DNA from: UBA1402 sp964575345
GTDB lineage: Bacteria > Bacteroidota > Bacteroidia > Bacteroidales > UBA1402
DNA length: 64,000 nucleotides
NCBI GenBank assembly: GCA_964575345.1
Contig: CAZNQD010000003.1
Coordinates: forward strand, 1 to 64,000
Reading direction: 5' to 3'
A program made the translations under genes and the position numbers. Of the stretch, positions 1-9,856 are shown in pieces (within the stretch, counting starts at the first letter, position 1; each line of letters begins with the position of its first letter). The notes under the pieces were generated by a model. That model did no database searches. It was not told where the DNA came from and was given only the letters and a program-made list of their open reading frames with translations.

Positions 1-21
1 AAAAAGCCTTATAATTAAATC

Positions 22-135
22 CTAACAGAACAACAAGTCATAACTCTTGATTCCTACAAGTACCGCAAGAATATATACCGGCAAGATTACCAGAAAACCG
101 ATCGTCTTTGAACTTTTTAACGCAGAACTATTCAT
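22..135 (-). CDS. possible small single-pass membrane protein
   Basis: A 37-codon frame begins with ATG 12 bases after the parC stop and ends in TAG. The peptide starts MNSSALKSSKT and continues with one hydrophobic stretch of about 20 residues (GFLVILPVYILAVLVGI), then a short tail ending LLFC. That is the shape of a single transmembrane helix with a short basic N-terminus. It would be co-transcribed with parC. I recognise no family, and nothing but its position and hydrophobicity supports it as a gene, so it may be chance. Confidence 0.3.
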   Translation of the reverse strand: MNSSALKSSKTIGFLVILPVYILAVLVGIKSYDLLFC

Positions 136-147
136 TGTTTTCGACTT

Positions 148-2862
148 TTAATCAAAAAGCGTCATCTGTCCGGTGATTTTGTCAATCAGTTTACCCGGAT
201 TCTCTTCCTCTTCAAATTCATCGGGCTCAGAAACAATGACAGCTTCAGGTTGGGAATTGTTATCCTCCTCTTTGGGAGGCGGATAACGTAAAGGCTCTAT
301 TTCTGTAATTTCGTCAATTTCAAAGGTGCTTATGCGTTTCCCTTTGGCCTTGAAACTCTTGATTCCTATGAATTCATCGCAATCCAGTACCAGTTTTTCC
401 CGGTAACTGTCGTTGCCACCAAAGCTGACTTCGATGCGCGGATAATACGTATCGCTGAGCAGTATTAGTCTCGACTCGGGATTATCTCCGGTAAAACTCA
501 GCTTGCGTTGCGAAAACTCGAGCGGGAAACGTTTCAGATAAGGATAATTCTGCTGCTCTGCATCAAAAAGCGCCGCTGTCCAGATTTTGTCCTTCTCATA
601 TTTTTCTATGCGCATAATATTTTCCTCGTAATGATTACTAAGGTCAATATTCGTCATATAGTATTCTCCGTTTTTTGTAATAACCAAGATGCTGTCTTCG
701 TTCTGGAACTCACCCAGGTATTCGCCGCGTCCGTCGTAATTGAGCCTCAGCACATCCCGATCGAACCAGACCTCGCGGCCGCCCAGCGTGGAGCCGCCCT
801 TTTGCTTCAGCATAATTTTGAAGGCATCGTTTTTGGTCAGAATATTCCCCATAGATTGACGGCCTTTGATGGCTATCTCACCAAAATCCTTCTCGAATTG
901 TAATTTTTTGATTCTGGGAGCAGGCTTGAGGGTAATACGGACAATTTCGGCCTCGCCGTTGGGATTGGCACTGAAATACTGGATGCGCGAACCCGGGCTG
1001 CCTTTGGTAAGATCGTATTCCTTGTCTCTGGTAATGCCGTTCACGGCGAAACGCTTGATGTAGGAAGTGCCTCCCCCTCTGTTGTCAAATTTGCCGTCCC
1101 GGTAAATGACATTGTAGATGGTGCGGGTATCGTTTTTCTTGAAAACATTCAGGTAAAGCACGTTTTTGCCGACAAACATTTTCTCGCTCACCTTGACCAC
1201 CTTGTACTTGCCGTCTTTGTAAAAAAGAATGACATCGTCCAGATCGGAACAGGGGCAAACCAATTCGTCTTTTTTGAGGGAGGTGCCAATAAAACCTTCT
1301 TCGCGGTTGATGTATAATTTTTCGGTGGCTTCTACCACTTTGGCCGCTTCGATGGTGTCAAAGCCCCGGATCTCGGTTTTGCGGGGAAAAGCGGCCCCGT
1401 ATTTCTTTTTCAGGCTTTCGAACCAGGCGATGGTGTATTCGACCAGGGCGGCCAAATGATGATCGATCTCTTCGATCTGTGCCTGCATCGTTGCAATGGC
1501 TTCTTCGGCCTTGTCGGTGTTGAACTTCAGGATACGGGCCATTTTGATTTCCATCAATCGCAGCAAATCCTCGCGTTTGATTTCGCGTACAAAATCCTTT
1601 TTGAAGGGCTCCAGTCTTTTGTCAATATGCGACAGGGCCTTATCCATGTTGGCACTTTCTTCAAAAGCCTTGTCCTTGTAGATCCTTTCTTCGATAAAAA
1701 TCTTTTCGAGGGATGCAAACAAAAGACTTTCGAGCAATTCCCCCTTGCGGATAAGCAACTCCTTTTTGAGCAAGTCCATGGTGTTGTCGGCCGAGTACCT
1801 CAACACATCGCTAATCGTCATGAATTGCGGCTTTTCGTCTGCAATTACACAGCAATTGGGAGAAATGCTTACCTCACAATCGCTGAAGGCGTACAGTGCA
1901 TCTATGGTTTTGTCGGATGATGTGCCCGGAGCCAGGTGTATCAAAATTTCGGCGTTCTGGGCGGTATTGTCGTCCACTTTCCGGATTTTGATTTTATTTT
2001 TCTCGTTGGCTTTTAAAATGGATTCTATGATGCCCGAGGTGGTTTTGCCAAAAGGAATCTCGGTAATCACCAATGTCTTGTTGTCGAGTTTGCCGATTTT
2101 GGCCCGTACTTTAACACTGCCCCCTCGTTCTCCGTCGTTGTAACGACTGATATCTACGTAACCACCGGTTTGGAAATCGGGGTAGAGTTTAAAAGGCTCA
2201 TTACGCAAATAGGCAATGGAGGCATCAATCAGCTCATTGAAATTGTGAGGAAGAATTTTGGAAGAAAGGCCTACTGCAATCCCTTCAACGCCTTGAGCCA
2301 ACAATAAAGGAAATTTTACCGGCAGGCAGACCGGTTCCTGGTTTCTGCCGTCGTACGAGGGTTTCCATTCGGTAATTTTGTGATTGAACAGCACCTCCAG
2401 GGCAAATTTGGAAAGCCTGGCTTCTATGTAACGTGGAGCTGCGGCCCCATCTCCGGTGAGCAGGTTGCCCCAGTTCCCCTGACAATCAATCAATAAATCC
2501 TTTTGCCCCAATTGCACCAAAGCATCACCAATGGAGGCATCGCCGTGAGGGTGAAACTGCATGGTATGGCCAATAATGTTCGCCACTTTGTTGTAGCGGG
2601 CATCGTCCAGGCGTTTCATGGAGTGCAGAATTCTCCGCTGCACAGGCTTCAGGCCGTCGGCAATATGGGGAACGGCACGCTCAAGGATCACATACGAAGC
2701 ATAATCCAGGAACCAGCTGCGGTACATTCCCGTTAATTGTTGCTTAATGTGGGCAGGATTGAGCAGGTCAGGCGAGAGCGTAAATCCATCTTTGTCTGCT
2801 CTGGTCTGACCATCTAAATTGTCTGGAACATCAGTCTCATTCAGAAAATGTTCTTCCTCCAT
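148..2862 (-). CDS. parC: DNA topoisomerase IV subunit A (ParC-type)
   Basis: This is the type IIA topoisomerase breakage-reunion subunit, which pairs with ParE to decatenate replicated chromosomes. At 904 residues it carries the N-terminal winged-helix/tower region (about 40-490) and a C-terminal beta-pinwheel-like region (about 530-860). The quinolone-resistance-determining segment includes HPHGDASIGDAL, and the catalytic tyrosine is Tyr145 in AAPRYIEAR. That AAPRYIEARL context, instead of GyrA's AMRYTE, is how Bacteroidota ParC usually looks, so I prefer ParC to GyrA. The C-terminus is acidic and ends in GQMTLFD. A TATCTTTG promoter lies just upstream, and the gene is divergent from glyS. 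parE is not in the window. Confidence 0.9.
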   Translation of the reverse strand: MEEEHFLNETDVPDNLDGQTRADKDGFTLSPDLLNPAHIKQQLTGMYRSWFLDYASYVILERAVPHIADGLKPVQRRILHSMKRLDDARYNKVANIIGHTMQFHPHGDASIGDALVQLGQKDLLIDCQGNWGNLLTGDGAAAPRYIEARLSKFALEVLFNHKITEWKPSYDGRNQEPVCLPVKFPLLLAQGVEGIAVGLSSKILPHNFNELIDASIAYLRNEPFKLYPDFQTGGYVDISRYNDGERGGSVKVRAKIGKLDNKTLVITEIPFGKTTSGIIESILKANEKNKIKIRKVDDNTAQNAEILIHLAPGTSSDKTIDALYAFSDCEVSISPNCCVIADEKPQFMTISDVLRYSADNTMDLLKKELLIRKGELLESLLFASLEKIFIEERIYKDKAFEESANMDKALSHIDKRLEPFKKDFVREIKREDLLRLMEIKMARILKFNTDKAEEAIATMQAQIEEIDHHLAALVEYTIAWFESLKKKYGAAFPRKTEIRGFDTIEAAKVVEATEKLYINREEGFIGTSLKKDELVCPCSDLDDVILFYKDGKYKVVKVSEKMFVGKNVLYLNVFKKNDTRTIYNVIYRDGKFDNRGGGTSYIKRFAVNGITRDKEYDLTKGSPGSRIQYFSANPNGEAEIVRITLKPAPRIKKLQFEKDFGEIAIKGRQSMGNILTKNDAFKIMLKQKGGSTLGGREVWFDRDVLRLNYDGRGEYLGEFQNEDSILVITKNGEYYMTNIDLSNHYEENIMRIEKYEKDKIWTAALFDAEQQNYPYLKRFPLEFSQRKLSFTGDNPESRLILLSDTYYPRIEVSFGGNDSYREKLVLDCDEFIGIKSFKAKGKRISTFEIDEITEIEPLRYPPPKEEDNNSQPEAVIVSEPDEFEEEENPGKLIDKITGQMTLFD

Positions 2863-2894
2863 ACAAGGCTACAGTTTTGGGTTATTTTAAGTCA

Positions 2895-2902
2895 CAAAGA
2901 TA
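2895..2902 (-). promoter_or_regulatory. -7 promoter box of parC
   Basis: TATCTTTG on the minus strand matches the Bacteroidota TAnnTTTG -7 element. It lies 32 bases upstream of the parC ATG, which leaves a short leader. The -33 TTTG is not obvious. Confidence 0.6.
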
Positions 2903-2943
2903 CGATTTTTTTCATCCGATGTGCATAAAAACAAATTAAACCC

Positions 2944-2951
2944 TACCTTTG
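2944..2951 (+). promoter_or_regulatory. -7 promoter box of glyS
   Basis: TACCTTTG on the plus strand matches TAnnTTTG and sits 20 bases before the glyS ATG. It is back-to-back with the parC promoter in the same 109-base intergenic region. Confidence 0.65.
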
Positions 2952-2971
2952 CAAACTAAAAAAAAGCACCT

Positions 2972-4516
2972 ATGGCACAACAAGAAGATGTTTTTAAGAA
3001 ACTGATTTCCCATTGCAAAGAATACGGTTTTGTTTTCCCTTCCAGTGAAATTTACGACGGATTGTCGGCTGTTTACGATTACGGCCAAACGGGAGTTGAA
3101 CTCAAAAACAACATCAAGAAATATTGGTGGGACTCCATGGTGCTGATGCACGAAAATATTGTGGGCCTTGACTCGGCCATCTTTATGCATCCGACCATCT
3201 GGAAAGCTTCGGGCCATGTAGATGCATTTAACGACCCCCTCATCGACAACAGGGATTCCAAAAAACGCTATCGCGCCGATGTACTCATCGAAGAGCAACT
3301 GGCCAAATACGACGATAAAATTGATAAAGAAATAGCCAAAGCTGCCAAACATTTCGGAGAAGCCTTTGACGAAGCCCAGTTTAGAACCACCAATGCCAGG
3401 GTTATCGAAAACCTGCAAAAAAAGGAAGCTTTACATCAGCGCTTTACCAAAGCTCTCAACCAAAACGATCTGGAAGCTCTGCGTCAGATAATATTGGACG
3501 AAGAAATTGTCTGCCCCATCAGCGGCACCAAAAACTGGACCGAGGTGCGTCAGTTTAACCTGATGTTTTCCACCGAAATGGGTTCCACTGCTGAGGGTGC
3601 CATGAAAGTTTATTTAAGGCCCGAAACCGCTCAGGGGATTTTTGTAAATTACCTCAACGTCCAAAAAACCGGAAGGATGAAAATTCCTTTTGGCATCGCT
3701 CAGATCGGCAAAGCTTTTCGCAACGAAATTGTTGCCCGCCAGTTTATTTTCAGAATGCGGGAGTTTGAACAAATGGAAATGCAGTTTTTTGTTAAACCCG
3801 GCACTGAACTCGAATGGTTTGCCAAATGGAAGGAAACCCGCCTGAAATGGCACAAAGCCCTGGGCCTGGGTGATCATAAATATCGTTTTCACGACCACGA
3901 CAAACTGGCACATTACGCCAACGCCGCCACCGATATTGAATTCCAGTTGCCTTTTGGCTTCAAAGAGGTGGAAGGCATCCACTCCAGAACCGATTTTGAC
4001 CTGAGCAGCCACGAAAAGTATTCCGGCAAAAGCATCAAGTATTTCGACCCGGAACTCAACGAATCGTATGTGCCTTATGTCATAGAAACTTCTATCGGGG
4101 TTGACCGTACCTTCCTGAGCATTCTGGCCGGTTCTTACGAAGAAGAAATGCTGCCGGGAGGCGAAAGCCGGGTACTGCTCCACCTGCCTGCAGCCCTGGC
4201 GCCTATCAAGTTGGCCATACTGCCTCTGGTCAAAAAGGACGGCCTGCCCGAAAAAGCTCGTCAGATCATCGATGAGCTCCGCTTTGATTTTAAATGCCAA
4301 TACGACGAAAAAGACTCCATCGGCAAGCGCTACCGCAGACAGGACGCCATCGGGACGCCTTTTTGCGCCACGGTTGACCACGACACCCTGCAAGACAATA
4401 CCGTTACAGTACGCGATCGCGACAGTATGGAACAAATTCGCGTCCCCATCGAAGAGCTGAGATCGCTGATTTCCGACAAAGTAGATCTGAAGCAATTGCT
4501 CAGGAAACAGGCTTAA
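2972..4516 (+). CDS. glyS: glycyl-tRNA synthetase (class II, alpha2 type)
   Basis: It charges tRNA-Gly with glycine. The 514-residue protein is the single-chain homodimeric GlyRS found in Bacteroidota, archaea and eukaryotes, not the alpha2beta2 form. The N-terminal class II core opens with FKKLISHCKEYGFVFPSSEIYDG. Motif 2 is around FRNEIVARQFIFRMREFEQMEMQFF and motif 3 around SIGVDRTFL. The C-terminal anticodon-binding domain starts near residue 400 with APIKLAILPLV. It has its own promoter, and the next gene starts 11 bases after its stop, so a GH43 gene may be read from the same transcript. Confidence 0.95.
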   Translation: MAQQEDVFKKLISHCKEYGFVFPSSEIYDGLSAVYDYGQTGVELKNNIKKYWWDSMVLMHENIVGLDSAIFMHPTIWKASGHVDAFNDPLIDNRDSKKRYRADVLIEEQLAKYDDKIDKEIAKAAKHFGEAFDEAQFRTTNARVIENLQKKEALHQRFTKALNQNDLEALRQIILDEEIVCPISGTKNWTEVRQFNLMFSTEMGSTAEGAMKVYLRPETAQGIFVNYLNVQKTGRMKIPFGIAQIGKAFRNEIVARQFIFRMREFEQMEMQFFVKPGTELEWFAKWKETRLKWHKALGLGDHKYRFHDHDKLAHYANAATDIEFQLPFGFKEVEGIHSRTDFDLSSHEKYSGKSIKYFDPELNESYVPYVIETSIGVDRTFLSILAGSYEEEMLPGGESRVLLHLPAALAPIKLAILPLVKKDGLPEKARQIIDELRFDFKCQYDEKDSIGKRYRRQDAIGTPFCATVDHDTLQDNTVTVRDRDSMEQIRVPIEELRSLISDKVDLKQLLRKQA

Positions 4517-4527
4517 ACCAACATACC

Positions 4528-6060
4528 ATGAAAAAAGTAGCATTTCTGATAGCCTTCAGCCTGCTTATTGCCTGCAAACAGGCCGATAACAGCAAACAGG
4601 AATCCGGAACCGCACAAGGAGATCTGGGCAACGGGTATTTTCTCAACCCCATATTGGGCGGAGATTACCCCGATCCAACCATCATGAGAGAAGGCAAGGA
4701 TTATTACATGACCCATTCTTCGTTCGACTATGTTCCCGGCCTGGTTGTATTTCATTCCACCGACCTGGTCAACTGGCAACCGATCAGTTACGCCCTGAAA
4801 CGCTATCTGGGCTCAGTCTGGGCTCCCGATATCTGCAAACACGAAGATCGCTATTACATCTATTTCACGGTGGCTCACCCTTCGGGCAGGATGAATTTTG
4901 TTACTTACGCCGATTCCCCCTACGGCCCCTGGAGCGATCCCATCGATTTAAAAGTTGGCAATATTGATCCCGGGCATGCTGTAGGCGAAGACGGATCGCG
5001 CTGGATCTTCCTGAGCGCAGGCCAAAGAGCCAGACTCAGCGACGATGGCCTTGCTATAGTTCCCGGCAGTCTGGAAAAAGTGTACGAGGGCTGGATTTAT
5101 CCCTCGGAATGGGTTACCGAAGGGATGTGCCTGGAAGGCCCCAAGATGCGCAAAATAGGGGATTACTTTTATTACCTCAACGCCGAGGGGGGTACAGCCG
5201 GGCCGCCAACCAGCCATATGGTAGTTGCCGCCCGCTCCAAATCCATCAACGGGCCCTGGGAAAATTCGCCCTATAATCCCATTATTCATACCTGGCAAGC
5301 CAGCGAGCGCTGGTGGTCCAAGGGACACGGATCGATCATAGATTCCCCCGAAGGCGATTGGTGGATTGTTTACCATGCCTACGAGAATGGTTTTACCTCC
5401 CTTGGGCGGCAAACTTTGCTTGAACCCATCAAATGGACCGACGACGGATGGTTTGTGGCTCCCTCGGGAACCGACATAGAGCGCCCTTTAAAGAAGCCTC
5501 TGCCCTCTGAAGAAATAATTGATCGCCGTAGCAAACTGGGAGAATTCAGGGTAGGTCTGGACTGGAAGTTTTACAAGGATTTCGATACTTCACGTTTTGA
5601 AGTGAATCAAGGGGAGCTGCTTTTGCAGGCTCAGGGTGACAGCCCCGGGAACTCCTCGCCCATCATGTGCGTAGCCGGCGAACACGCATACGAAATTGAA
5701 GTGGAAATCGAAAAAGACGAACATACTACCGCCGGGCTGGTTTTGTATTACAACAGTGATTTCTACGCCGGTATAGGTTTTGACCGACAGCGGACCCTGC
5801 GTTTTCGCCAGGGCATTCTGCGGACGGCTTCCCGCCACCAGGGAGGCAATCGCCTGTGGTTGCGCCTCAGAAACGACAATCAGGTATTGACCGGGGCTTA
5901 CAGTTACGATGGAATTAACTGGATTCAGGAAACCTGGGGTATGGAAATATCAGGCTACAACCACAACACGCTCTATGAATTTCAAAGCATGTTGCCCGCT
6001 CTTTATGCTGCCGGCGAAGGCAAAGTAAGATTTAGAAATTTCAAGTATACTTCGCTCTGA
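4528..6060 (+). CDS. GH43 family glycosidase lipoprotein (beta-xylosidase/arabinofuranosidase-like)
   Basis: This predicted exported lipoprotein (lipobox LIAC, Cys16) probably trims arabinose or xylose from plant or mucus glycans at the cell surface. The five-bladed propeller starts near residue 36. The three GH43 catalytic acids are visible: base Asp49 in GDYPDPTI, the pKa-modulating Asp in VWAPDICK, and the general acid Glu in CLEGPKM. Residues from about 345 form a beta-sandwich of the type common at the C-terminus of GH43 xylosidases. It directly follows glyS with an 11-base gap, an unusual partner. No SusC/SusD pair or regulator is nearby. Exact substrate cannot be read from sequence. 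Confidence 0.85.
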   Translation: MKKVAFLIAFSLLIACKQADNSKQESGTAQGDLGNGYFLNPILGGDYPDPTIMREGKDYYMTHSSFDYVPGLVVFHSTDLVNWQPISYALKRYLGSVWAPDICKHEDRYYIYFTVAHPSGRMNFVTYADSPYGPWSDPIDLKVGNIDPGHAVGEDGSRWIFLSAGQRARLSDDGLAIVPGSLEKVYEGWIYPSEWVTEGMCLEGPKMRKIGDYFYYLNAEGGTAGPPTSHMVVAARSKSINGPWENSPYNPIIHTWQASERWWSKGHGSIIDSPEGDWWIVYHAYENGFTSLGRQTLLEPIKWTDDGWFVAPSGTDIERPLKKPLPSEEIIDRRSKLGEFRVGLDWKFYKDFDTSRFEVNQGELLLQAQGDSPGNSSPIMCVAGEHAYEIEVEIEKDEHTTAGLVLYYNSDFYAGIGFDRQRTLRFRQGILRTASRHQGGNRLWLRLRNDNQVLTGAYSYDGINWIQETWGMEISGYNHNTLYEFQSMLPALYAAGEGKVRFRNFKYTSL

Positions 6061-6100
6061 TTAGCGTTCCGAATAACAGTCGTCCCGATTGAAATTCTTA

Positions 6101-7039
6101 TTAAATCAGGTATTGCGAAGAGATGGAACGATTGTCGTAAACACGCTGAATGGTGTCGGCGAACATATCGGCAATGCTTAGTATTTTCACTTTGGTCGAG
6201 ACCTTGTTGTAAGGTATACTGTCGGTAAAGATCAATTCTGTGAGGTCTGATTGTTCGACCAGCTCAGTGGCCTTGCCGGACATAACACAATGACTGGCTA
6301 CTGCACGCACCGATATAGCGCCTTCGCCCAACATCAGATTGGCTGCCTTGGTAAGAGTACCTGCTGTATCGACCATGTCGTCAACCAACAAGACATTTTT
6401 GCCTTCGACATCTCCCACTATACGCATTTCGGCTACTTCGTTGGGTTTGTTGCGTGATTTGTGACAAAGGACCATAGGTACGCCCAGGTATTTGGAATAG
6501 GAATTGGCTCTTTTGGAACCTCCTACGTCCGGGGTGGCAATGACTAAATTTTCCAGATTGAGGGAACGGATATAGGGAAGAAAAATGGTAGAGGCATATA
6601 AATGGTCTACAGGAACATCGAAAAAGCCCTGAATCTGATCGGCATGAAGATCCATAGTAATCAGGCGGTCTATGCCGGCCACAGACAAAATATCTGCAAT
6701 CAGTTTAGCGGCAATTGATACTCTGGGTTTATCCTTGCGATCTTGCCTGGCCCAGCCAAAATAAGGAATTACAGCAATTATTTTCCCGGCCGAAGCACGT
6801 TTCGCTGCATCAATCATCAGCAGCAATTCCATCATATTGTCGGAATTAGGAAAGGTTGACTGCACCAAAAAAACATAATCTCCCCGTATGGATTCTTCGT
6901 AAGAAACAGAAAATTCCCCGTCAGCAAAATGCTGGATATTCATTCTCCCCAGCGGACATTCCAGAGCCGCACATATTTTTTCGGCCAGGTAATGAGATTT
7001 AGTTCCTGAAAAGATTTTGATAGGCCCCCGTAAATGCAT
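6101..7039 (-). CDS. prs: ribose-phosphate pyrophosphokinase
   Basis: It makes PRPP from ribose 5-phosphate and ATP for nucleotide, histidine, tryptophan and NAD synthesis. Signature segments are the flexible-loop region (FGWARQDRKDKPRVSIAAKL), the Mg/ATP-binding DLHADQIQGFFDVPVDHL and the PRPP-binding VLLVDDMVDTAGTL. The frame is open upstream to an ATG at 7093, but a TATCTTTG promoter box lies at 7081-7088, inside that extension. Transcription would therefore start downstream of 7093. The ATG at 7039 (MHLRGPIKIFSG) gives 312 residues, the usual family length, and is the start I chose. Confidence 0.95.
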   Translation of the reverse strand: MHLRGPIKIFSGTKSHYLAEKICAALECPLGRMNIQHFADGEFSVSYEESIRGDYVFLVQSTFPNSDNMMELLLMIDAAKRASAGKIIAVIPYFGWARQDRKDKPRVSIAAKLIADILSVAGIDRLITMDLHADQIQGFFDVPVDHLYASTIFLPYIRSLNLENLVIATPDVGGSKRANSYSKYLGVPMVLCHKSRNKPNEVAEMRIVGDVEGKNVLLVDDMVDTAGTLTKAANLMLGEGAISVRAVASHCVMSGKATELVEQSDLTELIFTDSIPYNKVSTKVKILSIADMFADTIQRVYDNRSISSQYLI

Positions 7040-7080
7040 AGAACTTAAGCTTGAGAAATTATGAGGTTGTAAATCGAGCA

Positions 7081-7088
7081 CAAAGATA
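7081..7088 (-). promoter_or_regulatory. -7 promoter box of prs, decides the start codon
   Basis: TATCTTTG on the minus strand, 41 bases upstream of the chosen ATG at 7039. It overlaps the first codons of the longer reading frame, which excludes the 7093 start for this promoter. Confidence 0.65.
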
Positions 7089-7143
7089 GACATTTGCTTT
7101 CAAGAATCTGAGTAATGTCTAAAAAAAATCTCCCGGTATGTTT

Positions 7144-8838
7144 TCAGGTCTTAATGCTGTATTTCCATATTCTTCCGTAATAAGCCGGTAACAGCATGGG
7201 TAAAGAATCCTGGGTATTCAGTTCCATAGGCAGCATTTCACCACTCAGTAAGTCCCGGCCCAGCCATTGCTTTTGAGGTTTAATCTGTAGGTATTCAAAG
7301 GCATGTTTCGGTATGCGAAGCTGAATATGTTTGCTTTCGGCACCGAAATTTACTACTACCAGCAAGAGTTCCTGATCTGCTCTGCGCAAAAAAGCAAACT
7401 GTCTGGAGAAATCAAAATAGGGATTGTCCATGTTTACATACATCAGGTCAAAAAACAAACCCCTGTACAAAGCCGGCTCCTGCAAGCACAAATTCAGGAT
7501 TTTAGCGTAATTTATGCGTAATTCTTTTTGTTCTGCACTCAATAAGGCACCGTCAAATCTTCCCTGGTTGCTCCAGTCGGCCAGGCTGTCTATGCACCAG
7601 TAGTCAAAAATACTACTGCGTCCGTCCGATCCGCTGAAACCTTCCTGATACATGCCTTTTTCGCCCAGTTCCTGCCCCGAATAAAGCATAAAAGGATTGT
7701 TCCGCATACAGGCAGATACCATCAGGGCCGGCAAGGCTTTGCGGGGGTCTTTGGCAAAAAAATCGGAGGCTATACGCTGTTCGTCGTGATTTTCGAGAAA
7801 ATTCAACATGTAATCCTGCAAGAGGCCGATTCGTTTCCAGCAATCCGATATAACACTGGCCGGCGCGTATTCGCAAACAACACTGCGTAAAGTATCGTAA
7901 AGCCCCACTTTATCGTACAAATAATCAAAACCGCCTCTTCGTATAAAAGGCTCATACAAACCCGGATTATACACTTCGCCTATGAAAAGCACCGCTTTGA
8001 TCTTTTTTATCTGAGGTATCACCCAGCCCCAAAACTCCAGAGGCACCATTTCGGCCATATCGCAACGAAAACCGTCTACACCAAGCTTGACCCAGTATTC
8101 CAGTACGGCTTTCATTTTGTGCCAGGTGTCGGGAACCGGATCAAAATACGTCAGGTTCCCGCCTTGATAATCAATACCGTAATTCAATTTTATGGTTTCA
8201 TACCAATCGTTAACCGAGGGTTGAGCCTTAAAACAATCGTTGCCTGTTACTCTGGCAGGCTCTTCGGTGTATTGCGATTTTTTACCGGGAATTTGTGCTT
8301 CGGGGGGAAGCCGGAAAGAGTGCCCGGGTAAATAATAAAAATTATTGGCAGGCGAAAAGGCTTTGTCCGTTTGATCCCTGGAACCGAAATCTTCCACATC
8401 TCGTGGAGCTGTATCAGAACAATAAGTACGGGCCAGGTGATTGGGAACGAAATCGATAAGGGCTTTCAAGCCGGCCTGGTGCGTTCGCCTGAGCAGATTT
8501 CTGAATTCTTTAATTCTATCAGGCACTGACACAGCCAAATCGGGATCTACATCGTAGTAATCTTTTATGGCATAGGGCGAGCCGGCCTTACCCTTTACCA
8601 ATTCGGGCGGATCGGGCTTTATGCCGTACTGCGAATAATCGGTTTGAGTAGCATGTTCCAGCACTCCGGCGTACCAAATATGAGTCACTCCCAGCTCTTT
8701 GACAGCATTTAGAGCTTTGGTACTAAAGTCATTGAATTTCCCCGTTCCGTTGGCTTTGATGTCTTGGTTGCTTAGCGGGTTTCTGTTGTTGTTACCGAAA
8801 TAGCGTGGAAATACCTGATAGATAATTAGTTTAGCCAT
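7144..8838 (-). CDS. GH13 alpha-amylase family protein, cytoplasmic
   Basis: This is a retaining alpha-glucan hydrolase or transglycosylase with the full GH13 triad: nucleophile Asp in GFRCDMAEM, acid/base Glu in VLFIGEVYNPG, and the third acid in FLENHDEQRIA. The barrel begins at LIIYQVFPRYFGN, the SLADWSNQGRFDG stretch lies late, and a C-terminal beta domain starts near residue 490. No signal peptide is present, so it probably acts on cytosolic glucan or maltooligosaccharides. I chose the ATG at 8838, four bases after the fabD stop, because the protein then begins MAKLIIYQVFP. The longer start at 8865 would overlap fabD. It probably shares the fabD transcript. Confidence 0.85.
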   Translation of the reverse strand: MAKLIIYQVFPRYFGNNNRNPLSNQDIKANGTGKFNDFSTKALNAVKELGVTHIWYAGVLEHATQTDYSQYGIKPDPPELVKGKAGSPYAIKDYYDVDPDLAVSVPDRIKEFRNLLRRTHQAGLKALIDFVPNHLARTYCSDTAPRDVEDFGSRDQTDKAFSPANNFYYLPGHSFRLPPEAQIPGKKSQYTEEPARVTGNDCFKAQPSVNDWYETIKLNYGIDYQGGNLTYFDPVPDTWHKMKAVLEYWVKLGVDGFRCDMAEMVPLEFWGWVIPQIKKIKAVLFIGEVYNPGLYEPFIRRGGFDYLYDKVGLYDTLRSVVCEYAPASVISDCWKRIGLLQDYMLNFLENHDEQRIASDFFAKDPRKALPALMVSACMRNNPFMLYSGQELGEKGMYQEGFSGSDGRSSIFDYWCIDSLADWSNQGRFDGALLSAEQKELRINYAKILNLCLQEPALYRGLFFDLMYVNMDNPYFDFSRQFAFLRRADQELLLVVVNFGAESKHIQLRIPKHAFEYLQIKPQKQWLGRDLLSGEMLPMELNTQDSLPMLLPAYYGRIWKYSIKT

Positions 8839-8842
8839 ATTA

Positions 8843-9700
8843 TTAATTGGCTCTGATTTTAGCAATCAATCCTTGCAATACTGCTCCCGGGCCTAATTCG
8901 ATAAATTCATCGGCTCCGTCTTTCAGCATCGCTTCCACACTTTGTGTCCAACGCACGGGAGAAGTTAATTGAGCAATCAGATTCTTTTGTATGCTGGCGG
9001 GATCTGTATATGGTTTAGCGTCGACGTTTTGATACACCGGACAACAAGGGCGACTGAACTTTGTCTGGCTGATGGCCGCCTGCAATTCCACTGCGGCACT
9101 TTTCATCAGGGGAGAATGAAAGGCTCCGCCGACTTTGAGAGGCAGAACGCGCTTTACGCCGGCGGCTTTTAGTTGCTCTGCCGCCAGCTCCACTCCTTTG
9201 AAACTTCCCGAAATCACTATTTGTCCGGGGCAATTGTAATTGGCAGGAACCACTATCTCTGATTCTATGGAAGCACACACCAGTTCTGCCAATTCGTCTG
9301 TGGCACCCAACACGGCGGCCATGGTGGAAGGATTGTTTTCGCAGGCGGCCTGCATGGCCATGGCTCTTTTGTAAACCAAACTCAAACCGTCTTCAAAAGC
9401 CAAAGCTCCGGCTGCCGTCAGTGCCGAAAATTCTCCCAAAGAATGCCCGGCCACCATATCCGGTTTGAAATCGGGCAGACATTTGGATGCCACTACTGAA
9501 TGCAAAAAGATGGCCGGCTGAGTGACCCGTGTCTGTTTCAGGTCTTCTTCGCTGCCCTCAAACATAATTTGTACCAGATCAAATCCCAGAATTTGCCTGG
9601 CCTGTTCAAAATACTTTTTTGCTTCATTGGAACTGTCGTAAAGGTCTTTGCCCATACCTGTAAATTGGGCTCCCTGTCCGGGAAATACATATGCTTTCAT
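8843..9700 (-). CDS. fabD: malonyl CoA-acyl carrier protein transacylase
   Basis: It transfers malonyl from CoA to acyl carrier protein in fatty acid synthesis. The 285-residue protein has the N-terminal GQGAQFTGMG oxyanion loop, the nucleophile Ser87 in AGHSLGEFSA, and the catalytic His in GGAFHSPLM. The C-terminal motif EFIELGPGAVLQGLI is also typical. Length is normal. It has its own promoter and is followed after four bases by the GH13 gene, so a fatty-acid gene leads a glucan gene here. No other fab gene is adjacent. Confidence 0.95.
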   Translation of the reverse strand: MKAYVFPGQGAQFTGMGKDLYDSSNEAKKYFEQARQILGFDLVQIMFEGSEEDLKQTRVTQPAIFLHSVVASKCLPDFKPDMVAGHSLGEFSALTAAGALAFEDGLSLVYKRAMAMQAACENNPSTMAAVLGATDELAELVCASIESEIVVPANYNCPGQIVISGSFKGVELAAEQLKAAGVKRVLPLKVGGAFHSPLMKSAAVELQAAISQTKFSRPCCPVYQNVDAKPYTDPASIQKNLIAQLTSPVRWTQSVEAMLKDGADEFIELGPGAVLQGLIAKIRAN

Positions 9701-9723
9701 ACTTTTGTCTTTATATTTCGGGG

Positions 9724-9731
9724 CAAAAATA
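9724..9731 (-). promoter_or_regulatory. -7 promoter box of fabD
   Basis: TATTTTTG on the minus strand, 23 bases upstream of the fabD ATG, matches TAnnTTTG. The remaining intergenic sequence up to 9856 is AT-rich. I could not pick a clear box for the forward GH105 gene in it. Confidence 0.6.
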
Positions 9732-9856
9732 CATAATTTTAAAGGAATGCGGATTTTTTCGTATTTTTACAGCCCGATAGATTTTTTGAATATAAAGCAT
9801 AAATGTAAAAAGACATATAGATTGAACCCTTATACACTATTAGATTATATCAATAA